NCBI GenBank assembly: GCA_039111635.1
Contig: JBCAQO010000001.1
Location: forward strand, 3,286,001-3,350,000
Length of the DNA: 64,000 bases
Reading direction: 5' to 3'
DNA from: Heterobasidion occidentale
Taxonomy: Eukaryota; Basidiomycota; Agaricomycetes; Russulales; Bondarzewiaceae
Shown: positions 1 through 11,900 of the stretch, piece by piece
How the letters are laid out: every line of letters begins with the position of its first letter
Position numbering within the stretch: position 1 is the first letter of the stretch
Translations under genes and position numbers: made by a program
The notes under the pieces: model-generated
What the model saw: the letters and a program-made list of their open reading frames with translations, nothing else
Told to the model about the DNA's origin: nothing
Database searches by the model: none

Positions 1-449
1 TTTGTATCCCAGTCTAGTCGCACGCCTGGGGGTAGAGGAGTCGAGTTGCGGCCATGCGCATAGTCGTCTATCAAAATACCCATGGACGCAGACAAGAAAG
101 CCTTGGAACAAGACGCTAGGTCGAGCAATGTCTTCGCCGGAGTTCAGAATTGGTCGTGACTGAGGAGGAGGGAGACGCTCACATCGCTCGTCATAGGATC
201 CCCATCCTCTGTTCTGTTACCCCACGCACCGAGCTCAGCCTTCCCGTTACTATCAACGACTGCCAATGCAAGACCGGGGATGCTATTGTTTCTCATGAGC
301 TCCTCAATGTATTGGACGAACGCGGGTGTGATTATTTGGGAGCTGTTCCCCGACGGACTCTCAGAAGAGATAGAGACAACGCTTTGGAAGCCCTGATCCA
401 CGAAGAGGACAGCAGTCAAAAAAACAGACAACATACGAAGAGATTTCAT
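1..449 (-). CDS. Secreted serine hydrolase, beta-lactamase/LACTB-like fold (5' part only)
   Basis: Exon 1 is 449-183 and exon 2 runs from 131 off the left edge, with a GT-AG intron of 51 nt between. The ATG at 449 is followed by a hydrophobic stretch (LSVFLTAVLFVDQGFQSVV) that reads as a signal peptide. The next segment, IPGLALAVVDSNGKAE, is typical of the class C beta-lactamase / penicillin-binding-protein-like family. Exon 2 continues with LASCSKAFLSASMGIL, which holds the catalytic SxxK tetrad (S-C-S-K) expected in these enzymes. The YxN and KTG-like motifs would lie outside the window. Fungal members are esterases or transesterases of varied substrate, so the substrate cannot be named. 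It is probably secreted. Confidence 0.8.
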
Positions 450-1209
450 GATGGTGAGGAGTTTCGGAATATTTGTCTGGTGAGCAAGCCCTTATATATA
501 CATATCGTTGAAGGGTATGAGGCAGGGTATAAGCCGGTTAGGGCGCTACTGCCGCTGCTGTGGTGGCTGCTTCTGCGACCAATTAGTCAAAGAAATATGC
601 AAATTCGATTACGGAAATTGAACCTCGGTCCTGGCGTCTGGAGGCTTAGGACAGCTTTTGACGTGCGCAGTCGCGAACTCCCGTGGCGGCAGTACCAGTT
701 ATATCCAGAGAGAGCACGATCATTGCGCACAATGATAAGGCCGTGAAGACAAAGAGGATGGGACTTCCATTTCGAAGTCACGACGGGATCTCGCAGCGGA
801 TGCTTCACAATAAGTACTGACAACTGTGAGATTTGTTGAATCCGCAGCTCTAGCCGCATCGGACTGGTTGAATCGAGGTTTTGGATAGAAGACAGCATAT
901 TGAGTCTGGTGACGTTCGATTCTAGGCTTGGTGGGTGACTCACCAGGCGACGCAATAACTATTTGGTGTCGTTGAAGAAATGAGTAAGTCATCATCTATA
1001 GTGTAACAGTGAACAATGGAGAATACACATGCAACAGTGTCCACGATGGGACCCAAAAGACATTCCGAAACATAGAATTTCAAGTAGTAGGACGAAATGA
1101 CCGGAGTGGGAGAATTACGGGAGGATGCGCGCAAAACCGACTGCGATCAGTACGGAATTGGCTTGGACAGGTGGCCATGAGGCTCGATACAGTGTTGAGC
1201 AACAGCAAG
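450..1209. other. Intergenic region
   Basis: This is the 5' flank of the beta-lactamase-like gene and the 3' flank of PHO85. Short open frames on both strands have no family resemblance. I see nothing beyond the TATA box at 493-500. Confidence 0.6.
493..500 (-). promoter_or_regulatory. TATA box of the beta-lactamase-like gene
   Basis: A run of four TA dinucleotides sits 44-51 bases upstream of the ATG at 449, in the right place for a core promoter on the minus strand. Confidence 0.5.
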
Positions 1210-2666
1210 TCACCGGTTCCCGTACCCTGGTGGGTACTGTCCATAAGCCCCCTGCGCCTGCGCTTGAACCTGTGCCATCGCCTGCGCTGCTTGAGCGGGA
1301 CCTTGTGTCTGTGACTGCATGTGGCCCATGTGTGAGTTTGAGAAGACGGGGTTGGGCTGCCCGTGCGCCGAGTGCGGGTGGGGGTAGTTAAATGAGGGCG
1401 GGGGCATGGCGTTTTGTGGTGGGTTTAGCGGGAAAGGAACAGTCGCGGGGATGACGTTGGCGATGGCGGAGGCTGTGAAGTAGGGGTGCTGAAGGGCCTC
1501 TTGCGCTGTGATGCGCTTGGCAGGGTCGAATTGGAGGAGGCGTTCGAGGAGGTCGATAGCTAGTTTCAGGACACACCATTAATTTGACGAAGGTATACAT
1601 ACATTGAATTATGATCACCTTGCGGGGACGCCTTCGGGAGGACTTGTTGGAAAGGAATCTTGGGATATCTTGGCCACTGCTTCACTTGGATCTCGGGCTG
1701 AGAAATTGAACTTTAATAGCATCATGATCTCGTATAAATCTGAGGAACCTGACTCACCGACTCGGCAGCCATCTTCCGGACTGTTCTATCGTCTGGCGTC
1801 CCGATAATTCTCATAATATGGAGGAGTTGGTCATTGTTATCCCGACCTCGAAAGAGAGGGACTCCTGAGATCATCTCGGCGAATATACAGCCGCACGACC
1901 AAACATCGATAGAAGTGCTGTAGGTTCTTGAGCCCAAAAGAACGTCCGGAGCGCGGTACCAAAGGGTGACGACCTTCCTCACCCCGTGAGAAATACATTT
2001 GGGAATCTAGAGATAACGGAACACACCTCGTTCGAGAACGTGTTGACAGGCACACCGAATGCCCGCGCAAGACCAAAGTCGCCCAGCTTCAGCTCTCCCT
2101 TTCTATTGATGAGCAAGTTTTGCGGCTTTAGATCGCGATGCAAGACCCTGTTTTCGTGACAGAAAGCGGTACCCATCAAAAGTTGGTACATGAAGCTGCG
2201 GACTGTCACTGGGTCCAGCGCGCCTCGATCGCCATTGGCATCCATGTACTTCTTCAGATCGCGCTCGCAGTATTCGAAAATGAGCACGAGCTTAGTTTCA
2301 GTGTGAATCACATCGTGCAGGCGAACTATGTTGACATGTTTGAGCTCCTTCATCAAGGAGATCTCGCGGATGGCTGTCGAAGGGGTGCCTTCTTCTGCAT
2401 CGAGATGGATTTCCTTCAAGGCCACGATCTCGTTTGTCGTACGTGATCGACCCTGTCGCGACTAATGAGTAGCAGGCTGGGATGCTTAGAAAACACGACC
2501 AACCTTGTATACCGTGGCATATGTCCCTTCACCTGATCAGAATCAGTTCTATTAAGTCGACCATTATGATGCAGTTGGTGATACATGCCTAGTTTCTCAA
2601 GCTAAACCCAACGTCAGGCGGGTGAAAAGTAGAAACGGAGCCAGTACACACCTGGATATAATTCAT
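1210..2666 (-). CDS. PHO85: Cyclin-dependent kinase Pho85 (CDK5-like)
   Basis: Seven exons: 2666-2652, 2601-2589, 2532-2504, 2452-2027, 1973-1758, 1697-1619 and 1559-1210, giving 375 residues. The kinase shows the P-loop [11 protein letters not shown], the ATP lysine in VALKE, the PSTAIRE cyclin helix preceded by EEG (the Pho85 signature), the catalytic loop HRDLKPQN and DFGLAR. The C-terminal tail of about 60 residues is rich in Pro, Gln, Ala and His and looks disordered. Pho85 works with many Pcl cyclins in phosphate and nutrient signalling, cell cycle and polarity; a candidate partner cyclin lies at 60681-62720. The first three exons are only 15, 13 and 29 nt. The second intron (2588-2533) must use a GC donor (GCATGT), because a GT donor would put a stop in frame. 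The gene is divergent from UTP5. Confidence 0.95.
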
Positions 2667-3009
2667 GATATCTGTTCAATGCTTGGTTATAGTGTACAAC
2701 AATTACTCGGGTCGTGAACAGCGATGTGGGATAATAAATAATTGACAGAGAGGCGTAGTCAGAGATGGAACAAGGGGGCGGGAACTGGTGGAGGTTGGGA
2801 GGTGAAGATGAGATTGGACTGAAGTGATTGTTGTACTTCTACGTGACGATGCCGGGCACGGCAAGACGGCATTGGCCGAGGAGAGCTCAGCGAGAAAGTT
2901 GCACAAAATTTGGCAGTCGCGAGTCGGCTACTACAGCACAAAGAGCATCCAGTGAGCTCCTCCTACTCTCTCTTCTCCTCATGGTCTCATCCCTCTCAGA
3001 GGTTTATCC
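2667..3009. promoter_or_regulatory. Divergent promoter, PHO85 / UTP5
   Basis: The 343 bases between the two start codons hold both 5' leaders and promoters. Pyrimidine-rich stretches precede the UTP5 ATG. I see no clear TATA box. Confidence 0.6.
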
Positions 3010-5591
3010 ATGGCTCCTCCAACTCACAAATCAAAAAAAAGTCGCACCGCACCTCCGCGTGCTCGACCAGCATCGTCCTCGGCCCTCTCCCAGCCCGTGG
3101 TCGAAGATGCTTCCTCCTTAACTGCCCTGTCTTCCTTTTCACCAAAGGGGCACCTCTTCGCATCTCTCTCACTTTCGGTAGACAAGCATAGACTACGCGT
3201 ACACAATACCACCACGGGGCAGAGCGTTGCAGAGCATGTCGTTGAATCTGCACATGTGACTGCACTTTCCTGGGCGCAGTTCGACCTTGCGAAGGACCCA
3301 CTAGCCATGGAGGAGGAGGAGGAGGAGGATTCATCTCCAAAAAAGAAGCGGAAAAAAAGAAACAGCGTCGCACAGGTGAGTGCGACCGACCCGCTCTCCA
3401 ACACGGCTGAGGTCGTCACCTTGGGTCTCTCCAATGGTTGTCTCCTCGTTTTCGACCCTTCCCACGGACGAGTCGTCCGTACACTTTCACATCCCTCTAG
3501 CACCTCGTCAATCCTATCAATATCTACCTCCACACATCAAAATACAGCCTCCATATGGACTTCAGGCGGAGACAGCTCCCTACGCTTCTGGGATGCCCGG
3601 AAAGGAGAGCATATCGTCAGCTGGAAGAACGAGGAACGGATGCCATGCACGTCCATGAGTGTCCGTTGCGGTCTCGACACAGGCTCAGTTGATCTACTTC
3701 TTGCGCATCACAGCATTCGTCTACTGTCAACCTCTCAAAATGCTTACCCCGTCTCCGAATTTGCGAAACCGAAAGAGCGTGCATCCTTCATCGGCCATGC
3801 ATCCAATGTTACATCTTTACAATGGGCAGGTTCTGATTCTCAGCCTTCTACGCGCTTTGCATCTATGGCAGAAGCTGATCGGCATGTCTATCTCTGGGAC
3901 GTCCCTGACGACTCCGCGCTGGAAGGAAAGCTAGTAGCAATCATTTCTTTGGACTCGGATGCGCGCCAGATTTCTTTCTCTCCAGCATCATCACATCCCA
4001 ATCTCCTCGTCCTATCCGCCTCCGGCAAAGTCTCTGTATATTCACTGGCCTCTGACTTGGCGAGCGCAACTCCACAGAAGAAGTCGAAGCAGAAAGTACG
4101 AACACTCAACCCAGTGTCAATTGTGACTATCTCTTCGAAACAGACCAGCTTTCCAATTGAGGTCACTGGAGTATCCTTTGTTCACGATGAGGAGGGCAGT
4201 ATTCGAGTTGCACGGCTAGTAGGTGGCGTGAGGCCTGTCTTTGACATCGTTGTAAGTGTAAATTTGGATCATCTGCATGCTCGACGACCAACAAAACATG
4301 TTTTCTATTTCGTAGCAATATTTGGATGCTTCTGGAAACTTTATACCAGACATCAATATCGTACACAAAGATGCCGGAGCAAGCCTGATCAGCGACGAAG
4401 ACAACACTCCTGTGAGTTTCTATTACATCGTGTAAGTTCATACTTATGAACCAGTCTTTCCAGGGCGCTCCCAACAAGCGCTACGCCGAATCATCGAGCC
4501 TCGCTGTGCGCTCCGGCAACGACCTTGGCCAGGATGCTATCACCGATGATCTCGCTCTGCGCGACATTGACGGTGCCCTCGACATCGACCTCGCCGAATT
4601 GAGCCTTGGCCAGCGCCTGACGGCTCTCGAGCCTGGTGCCGCGCCTGCCCGTACGAACGACTCCGACTCCCTTTCTGACAACGACGACGAAGAAGATACG
4701 CTTTCGTCGCGCGGGCGGAGACGGCGGCCGAGGGCCGGGTCCGCAATGTCGTCGATTACGCTGACGCGCACGCTCATACAGGCACTACATTCGTCCGATA
4801 TGCGCCTGCTGGAAACGTGCCTCTCGCACACGGACGCGAGCCTCATCGTGAACACTGTTCGGCGGCTGCCGCCGCAGCTCGCGGTGCCGCTGCTCACTGC
4901 GTGTATGGAGAGGCTTGGGAGGGGAAAGGGTGCCGGCGCGGGGAAGGGTGGCGGGGCTGGAGCTGGGAGCCAACGAGGCACGGGGCTCGTGAGGTGGATC
5001 AAGACGGTATTGGTGGTGCATAGCGGCCATCTGATGACTGTAAGTCTTTATGATTCTAAACTTTGCATCAGAGGAACTTATGACGTCCTTATGTTGCAGA
5101 TGCCAGACCTCGTCGCCCGCCTGTCAGGCTTGCATGCTACCCTCACTACTAGGCTGACGCTACAGGGCTCCCTGCTCTCTCTTTCTGGACGGCTCGACAT
5201 GGTCCTGCAACAGATTGAGCTCCGGTCGTCCGCGGCACCAGCACCCCTCGCCGCGTCATCGCAAACAAGAATGGGAAAAAAAAACGAAAACGGTCGCAGC
5301 GGCACTGGGAGGGAGCCGAGGCGGTACGTCGAAGGGGAGAGTTCAGACGAGGACGGGGAGGAAGGCGGCATGGATGTCGAAGTGGAAGAAGGCAGTGACG
5401 CGGGGAGCATCGAGGATGTTGAGTTAGGTGGAGACAGCGAGGCCGAAGAGCTGGATAGTGAAGACGACGACGACGACGATGATGAGGAGGAGGAGGATGA
5501 GGAGGATGAGGAGGAGGATGGCATGCCGAGGCTGAATGGTTTCATCGACGATGAGGCGGAGGAAGACTATGATAGCGAGGAGAGCGAGTGA
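3010..5591 (+). CDS. UTP5: U3 snoRNP protein Utp5 / WDR43-like, SSU processome UtpA subunit
   Basis: Four exons: 3010-4251, 4316-4411, 4464-5039 and 5100-5591, 801 residues. A basic N-terminus leads into a WD40 propeller (for example LWDV at 3892-3903 and repeated dipeptides of that type). From about residue 545 follows a Utp12-type helical domain (LTRTLIQALHSSDMRLLE onward), and the protein ends in a strongly acidic Asp/Glu/Ser tail. This order is that of Utp5/WDR43, a nucleolar protein needed for early pre-18S rRNA processing and for linking it to RNA polymerase I transcription. A short Lys/Arg-rich insert near residue 115 resembles a nuclear localisation signal. Utp18, of the UtpB subcomplex, is also in the window. 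Confidence 0.88.
5461..5520 (+). repeat. Gac/gag/gat trinucleotide-rich tract encoding the acidic tail of Utp5
   Basis: The tract is almost uninterrupted GAN codons and so encodes only Asp and Glu. It is a likely site of length variation between strains. Confidence 0.7.
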
Positions 5592-5954
5592 AACTATCTT
5601 ACTTTGGTCTATGGTAATGTATGAGTATACGGCATAGTATACGGCGCGATATTGCAGGTGATGCTCTCACTTCACGCAAGAACTCATAATCCCCCCCATG
5701 TCCAATAGCTAGAGATCTGATACGACCTGCCTCGTGGTGGATCTTGCGATCTCGAATGACATTTGGCATGCCTAACGCACAAAAATCGAGCTTTGAGTAC
5801 TTTGAGTCCCTGCCCATCAAGTCAAAATGAAGTTCTGAATTCATTGGAGATCATCGCAAGTCGTGAGGTATATGTATGGTATCCACAAAAACGAGGGTAA
5901 ACTAGGGTAAACTATCCATCAAAAATGTCCATCAGAACTCACTGTCGTAGACAT
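5592..5954. other. Convergent intergenic region
   Basis: The 363 bases between the stop codons of UTP5 and the dynein gene must hold both 3' UTRs. The ten-base direct repeat AACTAGGGTA-like at about 5900-5920 is the only small structure noticed. Confidence 0.5.
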
Positions 5955-8900
5955 CTAGCCACCTGCTGTGAGGCACACCGCCCGCGTAGCCACTAACGAT
6001 CCTGCGCTATTATCGAACGGAAGGTCAACCGTGAAGAGAACATCGCTGCGATCATTGTTGAGATATACTGGCAAGTTTACGAACTTCTCCCGCTCGACAT
6101 CAGAGTCATCGGCCTGGATCCAACGGATCTGGGAAGGGTTCAAGCGAACAGATTCGCCATCATTGAGCACGAGCTGTTCTTCAATCCACGAAGCGCCCTC
6201 CAGAGCAAGGCCTAAACGATTGATACGCGTCAGAATTATGTAGAAGGTGCAACCGCAATTGGCTTACCATCCACTATGAACGCGCTGGGATCGTTGACCC
6301 GTTCAATGTCCAGCCGCATATGCAAGGTCTCCAGACTCCACTTCTTGCGGTGGGCAACTGCTTGCCTAGTTGCGGTGATATAGGCTTCCGGGAAGAATAG
6401 TCCACCAAGCCATATCTCGACATTAGACAGGCTGTCCAGAGTCGCAAGGTTGTCCAGCTGGGCGAGTCGAAGGCTCAAATCGGGTATCCACTCTGACACG
6501 GACATCGTCTTCTTTACTTTGTATCGCCGCCAGTGATCAGGAATAGTACCTAATGAAAGAATGATGTCAGTCCATGAGAGGAAGTGATCCATTGAAGATC
6601 TTGCCTTTCGTCAGTGAACTCATTAGCGTTCGCAGATGGTTAGTCTGCTTCAGCTCGCCTCCACAAACCTTGACTACATCGATAAGATCCTTGCGGACTT
6701 GATTGAGCAATTTTTGGCCAATACTCCCCTCGCGGGAGAACAGACGATACAAGGGATCTGAGCTGTCCCCCGATTGCTTTTGCAGAATATTGAAAGTCTT
6801 TTAAAAAAGGTCAGACATGATTTTATGTGAAACTGAGGTCCTCACAGAAGGCAGCTGTGTGAGCCATTCACGGCAACGTTCAAGTAGCGCTCGCATCCAG
6901 GCTGGCTGCTGTGACGTTTGCCCCTTGGAAGGTCCCGCAGTAGCTGCGGTGTCATCATCATCGTCAGTCAGAGTCCTCATCTTGCGTAACTTTCCCAGTA
7001 ACTCGTTGCCTGGAACACTCATCAATATTTTTCAAAGCACAACCATGACATGCGTACCTTGTGCAACAGCGATCACTCGCTCAGCGGTTGGTGGGAGGCT
7101 TAACCATGACGGTGGTTCGCGCTCTGGTAGACCCTTAACCCAAGATAAAAAGTGATCCAATTTCGTCCCCTCCGGTGCGGTCAGGACCTCTGTACCATTG
7201 GTTTTAGGGACAAGGTTGAAATCGACGTTGTAAGCCGCAGAGATGAATAGCCCATCCACGAAAGCATCAATGATTTTCTGATCGAAGTCGCTATCAACAC
7301 GTCCTCCGTAAACCGATTGCTTGATAAGTGTTCGGACGGCGTCCCAAGGGATCTGTTCCGGATCGACATTCGCACGTCCTTTGGCAATAGAGTGCAGCCA
7401 AGCATCTATCGTGGTGAATGCTGCTGCCATATCCGAGTCATTGAAGTCATAGGATTTGCTCCACCCGAGAGGGACATATCGAAGACGTTCCTGGACAACC
7501 GCATGGAACCAGGCAAGCAAGAAGTATAAGCGGACCTTCTCCACAGGACCCTGGGACAGACGTGCAGAAGTAATACTGCGCAATGAATCGAGAAGGTTTG
7601 CCTTGATACCTGGTGGAGGTTCATTCATAATGACACGGGATTGACGAAGTATGTTGACGGGGATGGAGGGGTTAGCCTCCATGGTAAGGAATAGGCGGAA
7701 GTTGCGATGGGCATTGAGGGTCTGCAACTTCTTCTCCAGCTGTCCAAGCCATTGTGGAGCAAGATGGACATTCTTAAGTAGGACCCATGTGCCCTGGCGC
7801 GATGCCACACCTATGGCTTGGTCGGCTAGCGCAAATCCTTCTTGTGAACCCATCGCGACAGAAGAGCACCGTGTCTGGGTGTTGGACACGAGATTGTCGA
7901 TCCGGTAGCTTGCATCGTAGCCAGCTACAGAGACTAGTGCTAATGGTGTCTGAGCTGGTACTTCGTTGGCGACCATGGCGGCAAGGTCATAAGCAGACTC
8001 GACGGAGATGTCAGTTTCGAAGACAACCTTCACGAAAGCGGCGGTAGCTTGCAATAAGCGGTCAGGACGCAAACATTTGATGATCAACAATGAACGAATC
8101 GATTCAACAGCAGCTGTCGAGCAATGAGATCAGAAACAGACAAACAGATACCGATGAAGAGAGACTTACGAGTGCTAGGCTCCCATGGTGAAGGCACAGA
8201 AAGCTCAGGGTTGTCGGACTCTAGGAAAGGAATCCAGTCACTTTCATGCTTCAGGATGTGTGCCTGAACAGGCTTGAAGAGCGACTGTTTAGCATAAGTG
8301 TCGAGGCGTTGCTGTTGGTCGGAAGTCAAAACCGCGATTTTCGCGCCCGCCTGGCCTCCAACGGTGACGGCTCCGTTCCCACTCTCCAGCAAGAATTCTA
8401 GTTCATCTGAAATCTCTTCCAGCCCGCGGAGCTTGACTTGGGCCAGAAGTACCGCGAGCATAACGTGGTCGCGATGGAGAAGTGCCCGAGACGTTCGTCT
8501 GTAAACGACGAGAAAGAGATCTTTCAAAAGAATATCGAGGCGGGCGCTATAATCAGTGATGCCGTGGAGATTGGGATTATGATGGAGCACATAGTCGAAG
8601 ATATCGAGGAAAAAGCGCAATGAGAATTGATAGAAGTGGTTGACTAGGTTCAGTTGCTCCAGGATGAAGAAGACGGAGCTACACGCTTGTGCCAAGGGCA
8701 GATATTCAGCAGTGACCTGCTCTACTTCTCTCATGACGAGGTCGGTTTCCTCTACCTTCCGGGTGATCTCCGCTGCTTCGCGCTTCAAAGTCTCCAGAGT
8801 ATCGATGACCTTGTCGTCGTCGAGTATATTTCCCGAAGACTCATTGAGAGCCTGCAATAAGAGTTTCTCGAGCGTCCGCAAACGCACACGGAACTCGCCC

Positions 8901-11900
8901 TGAACCTTCATGAGATCTGTTCGTTTCTGCTCTGTATCTGGCCTCTCGACCTTCAAGACCTGATCCAAGGACTGACTCTGCAAGCTGCTGCGAGTCATGG
9001 TGAAGTTGACGAAGGTTACACGACTACAGATGTCCGGCGAGAACTCAACGGAGGGATCCCTAGTAGACAGGAACATTGTGAAAGACGGGGAAAAGTCGAT
9101 ATCTTGACTACCGAGGCGAATGAGAACACGGCCACCAGTCCGGCGAATCTCCTTGTTTAACACAGCGTTGAGAATTGGATCGAGATGCTCCACATCCTGA
9201 ATCAGTAATGGGTTCCCGAATCGAAGAGCACTCTCCAGGACCTTGAGGAAAGCTTCGTCAAGGAAACTTGTCACGGTAATTTTGCGATCTTTGTACTCGT
9301 TTAGCAAGAACGTAGTGGCTTGACCCGTAGGATCAATGATTAACGGGTAGCGGCTAAATCGCCTCATCATAATCGCATTCTCTGTGCACAAGTTGTCGGA
9401 GGGCAATCCCTTCGATTGCCAACTGAGACGATCGTCGGCAGTCGAGAGGTATTCGGTGAAAGACAGCTCCGGCTTGAACTTGATATTCGCTTCAACCAGA
9501 TGATTCATCCACTCCTGCCACATGACTTCACGATAATGCTGGTCGAAGAACCCGCCATACGCTAAGAAGGCCGCTGACAATAACACATCGCCAACGATAG
9601 TACTCATCTCCGCGTCGAAAGTTCGGCTGCCAGACTCCCAACGAGCTCTTTCCGAGGACAAGCTTTCCAGGAGCTTCATGCTGCGGTCGACCTTGCCTTG
9701 AACGCGGTCCATTTCGGTCTTGATCGCTTGGGTTTGGCTGATGAGAAAGGCGTATTCTTCTTTGTACTTCGTGATCGAGGCTTCCAGCTCTGAGATCATT
9801 GTGATGATTGTTGCAGCCTGTTGCTTAGTCTGCTCTGCCTGCGTCTCCAGTGACTGCACCTCATTGCGCAGTGGTTCGACCTTGTCCAAGATCTCCGAAA
9901 AGCGGACCTGCGCAAGTACCCACTTGACAAGAGGTCCACAAGCTTTACTAGCATGTTGCACAGTCTCGAAGTTGAACGAAGGCCGGCTCAGGAAGTCTTT
10001 TTTCATCAACTCCCGTAGTTGCTTGGTCATTTGATTCGTCGTGTCGAAGTTAACGATCCTGAGAATGAAGTCGTCGCGGCGGATGATACCCTGAACAGTA
10101 CGCCAGCTATCAATCTTGTGGCCCAAGATCGTACAAACTGATTCCATAGCCAACTTGACCGCCTCTGGGGGATTTGCCATCGTCCGCACTTCCTGGAGTT
10201 GTTGCCGTTTGATGCTGCTGACTGCTGCTTGAGCGTCGAGGACAGCCGGTTCAGCATCGGCCAAGTCCGCCATGACAATCGCACGACGCTGTTCAATATG
10301 CTTATCTTGTTTCACGAGTGCGGCTTGAATCTCGATGGAGGCAGCCTTCTTCTGCTCGGCTTCCTGCTGGTCAGAAACCATTTGCTTGAGTTTTTCATTT
10401 GCCTCTGCGTTCTTGGCCTCGAGCTGAGTACGTTTGATAGCAAGACTCTTTCGAAGCTCCTCGACTTGTGTGACGGTATCGCGAAGCTTATCAAGCCCAA
10501 CGTGAAGATGCCGTTGCTGCTCTTCCAGTTCGTCGCGCTTCTCATTGTAGAGACGGACATAATGATTGATGCTATGTCATCGACGTTCAGAGCTAGGTGA
10601 CAGTATGAGTGGATGGGGACTCACAAATCTAGATAATGACGAGGGGTCACATAATTGTAGCGGCCTTGTCGCCGGCTGAGTCGCAGATTGATCTGATACA
10701 AAGACATATGAACATGTACAAGGGCGTTGACAACCGCTGTGCGGTGGATCGGAGGCATGGATAGCTCGCGATATGCAATAGGGAACATGGCAGGAGGCTG
10801 GTAAGAAGACAGATCAAGGTCCAAGGTGTGTGTGAACTCCATGCCAACTTGATAGAAGGCTTGGTCGGACCAGTCACCGAACCAGTCAAGGACACAGCGA
10901 TTGAATAAAGCGGGTGATGTCGCTGCACGGGAAGCTAGCCCATTTTCTGGTGGATTCATGGTGAACACGACATGTAGGTTCTTGGCGACTTGCTGTGTGA
11001 ACCAACGATATAGTTCCTCATGCGAGTCCAGCATCAAGCCATCTCGTTGAGAGCCTTCCTTGCAGGCCGTCATCAGGGCCGAGTGTTCGTCGCCTTCAAA
11101 CAACCCGGGAACTTCAGCATTGGCGAGGAGCGTATTCATCCTCTCGAGGAAACCAGAGTCAAGGACATTTGACTCGTCCATGATGAAACAGATTTTTTCT
11201 CCCTTGGTACCTGCACGTCGAAGAACAGTGCGCAGATCCTCGTCAAAGTCGTCGCCTGTATACTTGTTCGATACCTTGATCTGGAAGATGCTGAGGCCGT
11301 TCATCCAAGCCACGAAACGAGATAGTGTTGTCTAAGAGACAGAGATCAGTTAGAGTTTTTGGACAGATAATAAAGTGTCACCTTCCCACTGCCACTGACA
11401 CCAATCAGTAAGAGATGTCCTTGGATTTGACGGAAAACACGATCGATTCGCAAGACATGGTCGAGGACATCATTGAAAAGCACAAGGGGTACATCCAACT
11501 CTTCTTCGTAGAAGACGCGTAGACGGGCTTTGGTATATTCCCGTAGCACCTCGCGATCCACAGGAATATAATTCTTCGATGTCCAATTGGAGAACAAGAT
11601 AGGCCTTGCGAGAGCTTCATCCCTGTTGATCGTGGGGAAATGCTCTAATGCAGTGTTATCGATGTTGTCGCCTGTCCACTGCCTCTCGTCCTCAGCAACT
11701 AGACGATCTTGGAAAAGACGAAGTGCTTCGTGTGCCCAAACACGAACGAGGCCTTCCACAGAGAGCACTTCCAGTGGACGGATGGCTTCGTAAATACCAC
11801 GGACCCAGCGTGTCAGCTCGCGGGGACTATAAACGTAGTGTGCCTGGATATCTGTCGTGAAGCGCTTTTGCGAGGCCAGATAGAAAGCGACCATGGCGTC

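Noticed and set aside
150..746. Plus-strand open frame of 198 codons
   Set aside because: It overlaps the beta-lactamase-like gene antisense, lacks conserved sequence and has a non-ATG-like context.
5078..5545. Long minus-strand poly-serine frame
   Set aside because: It is the antisense of the GAN repeat that encodes the acidic tail of Utp5.
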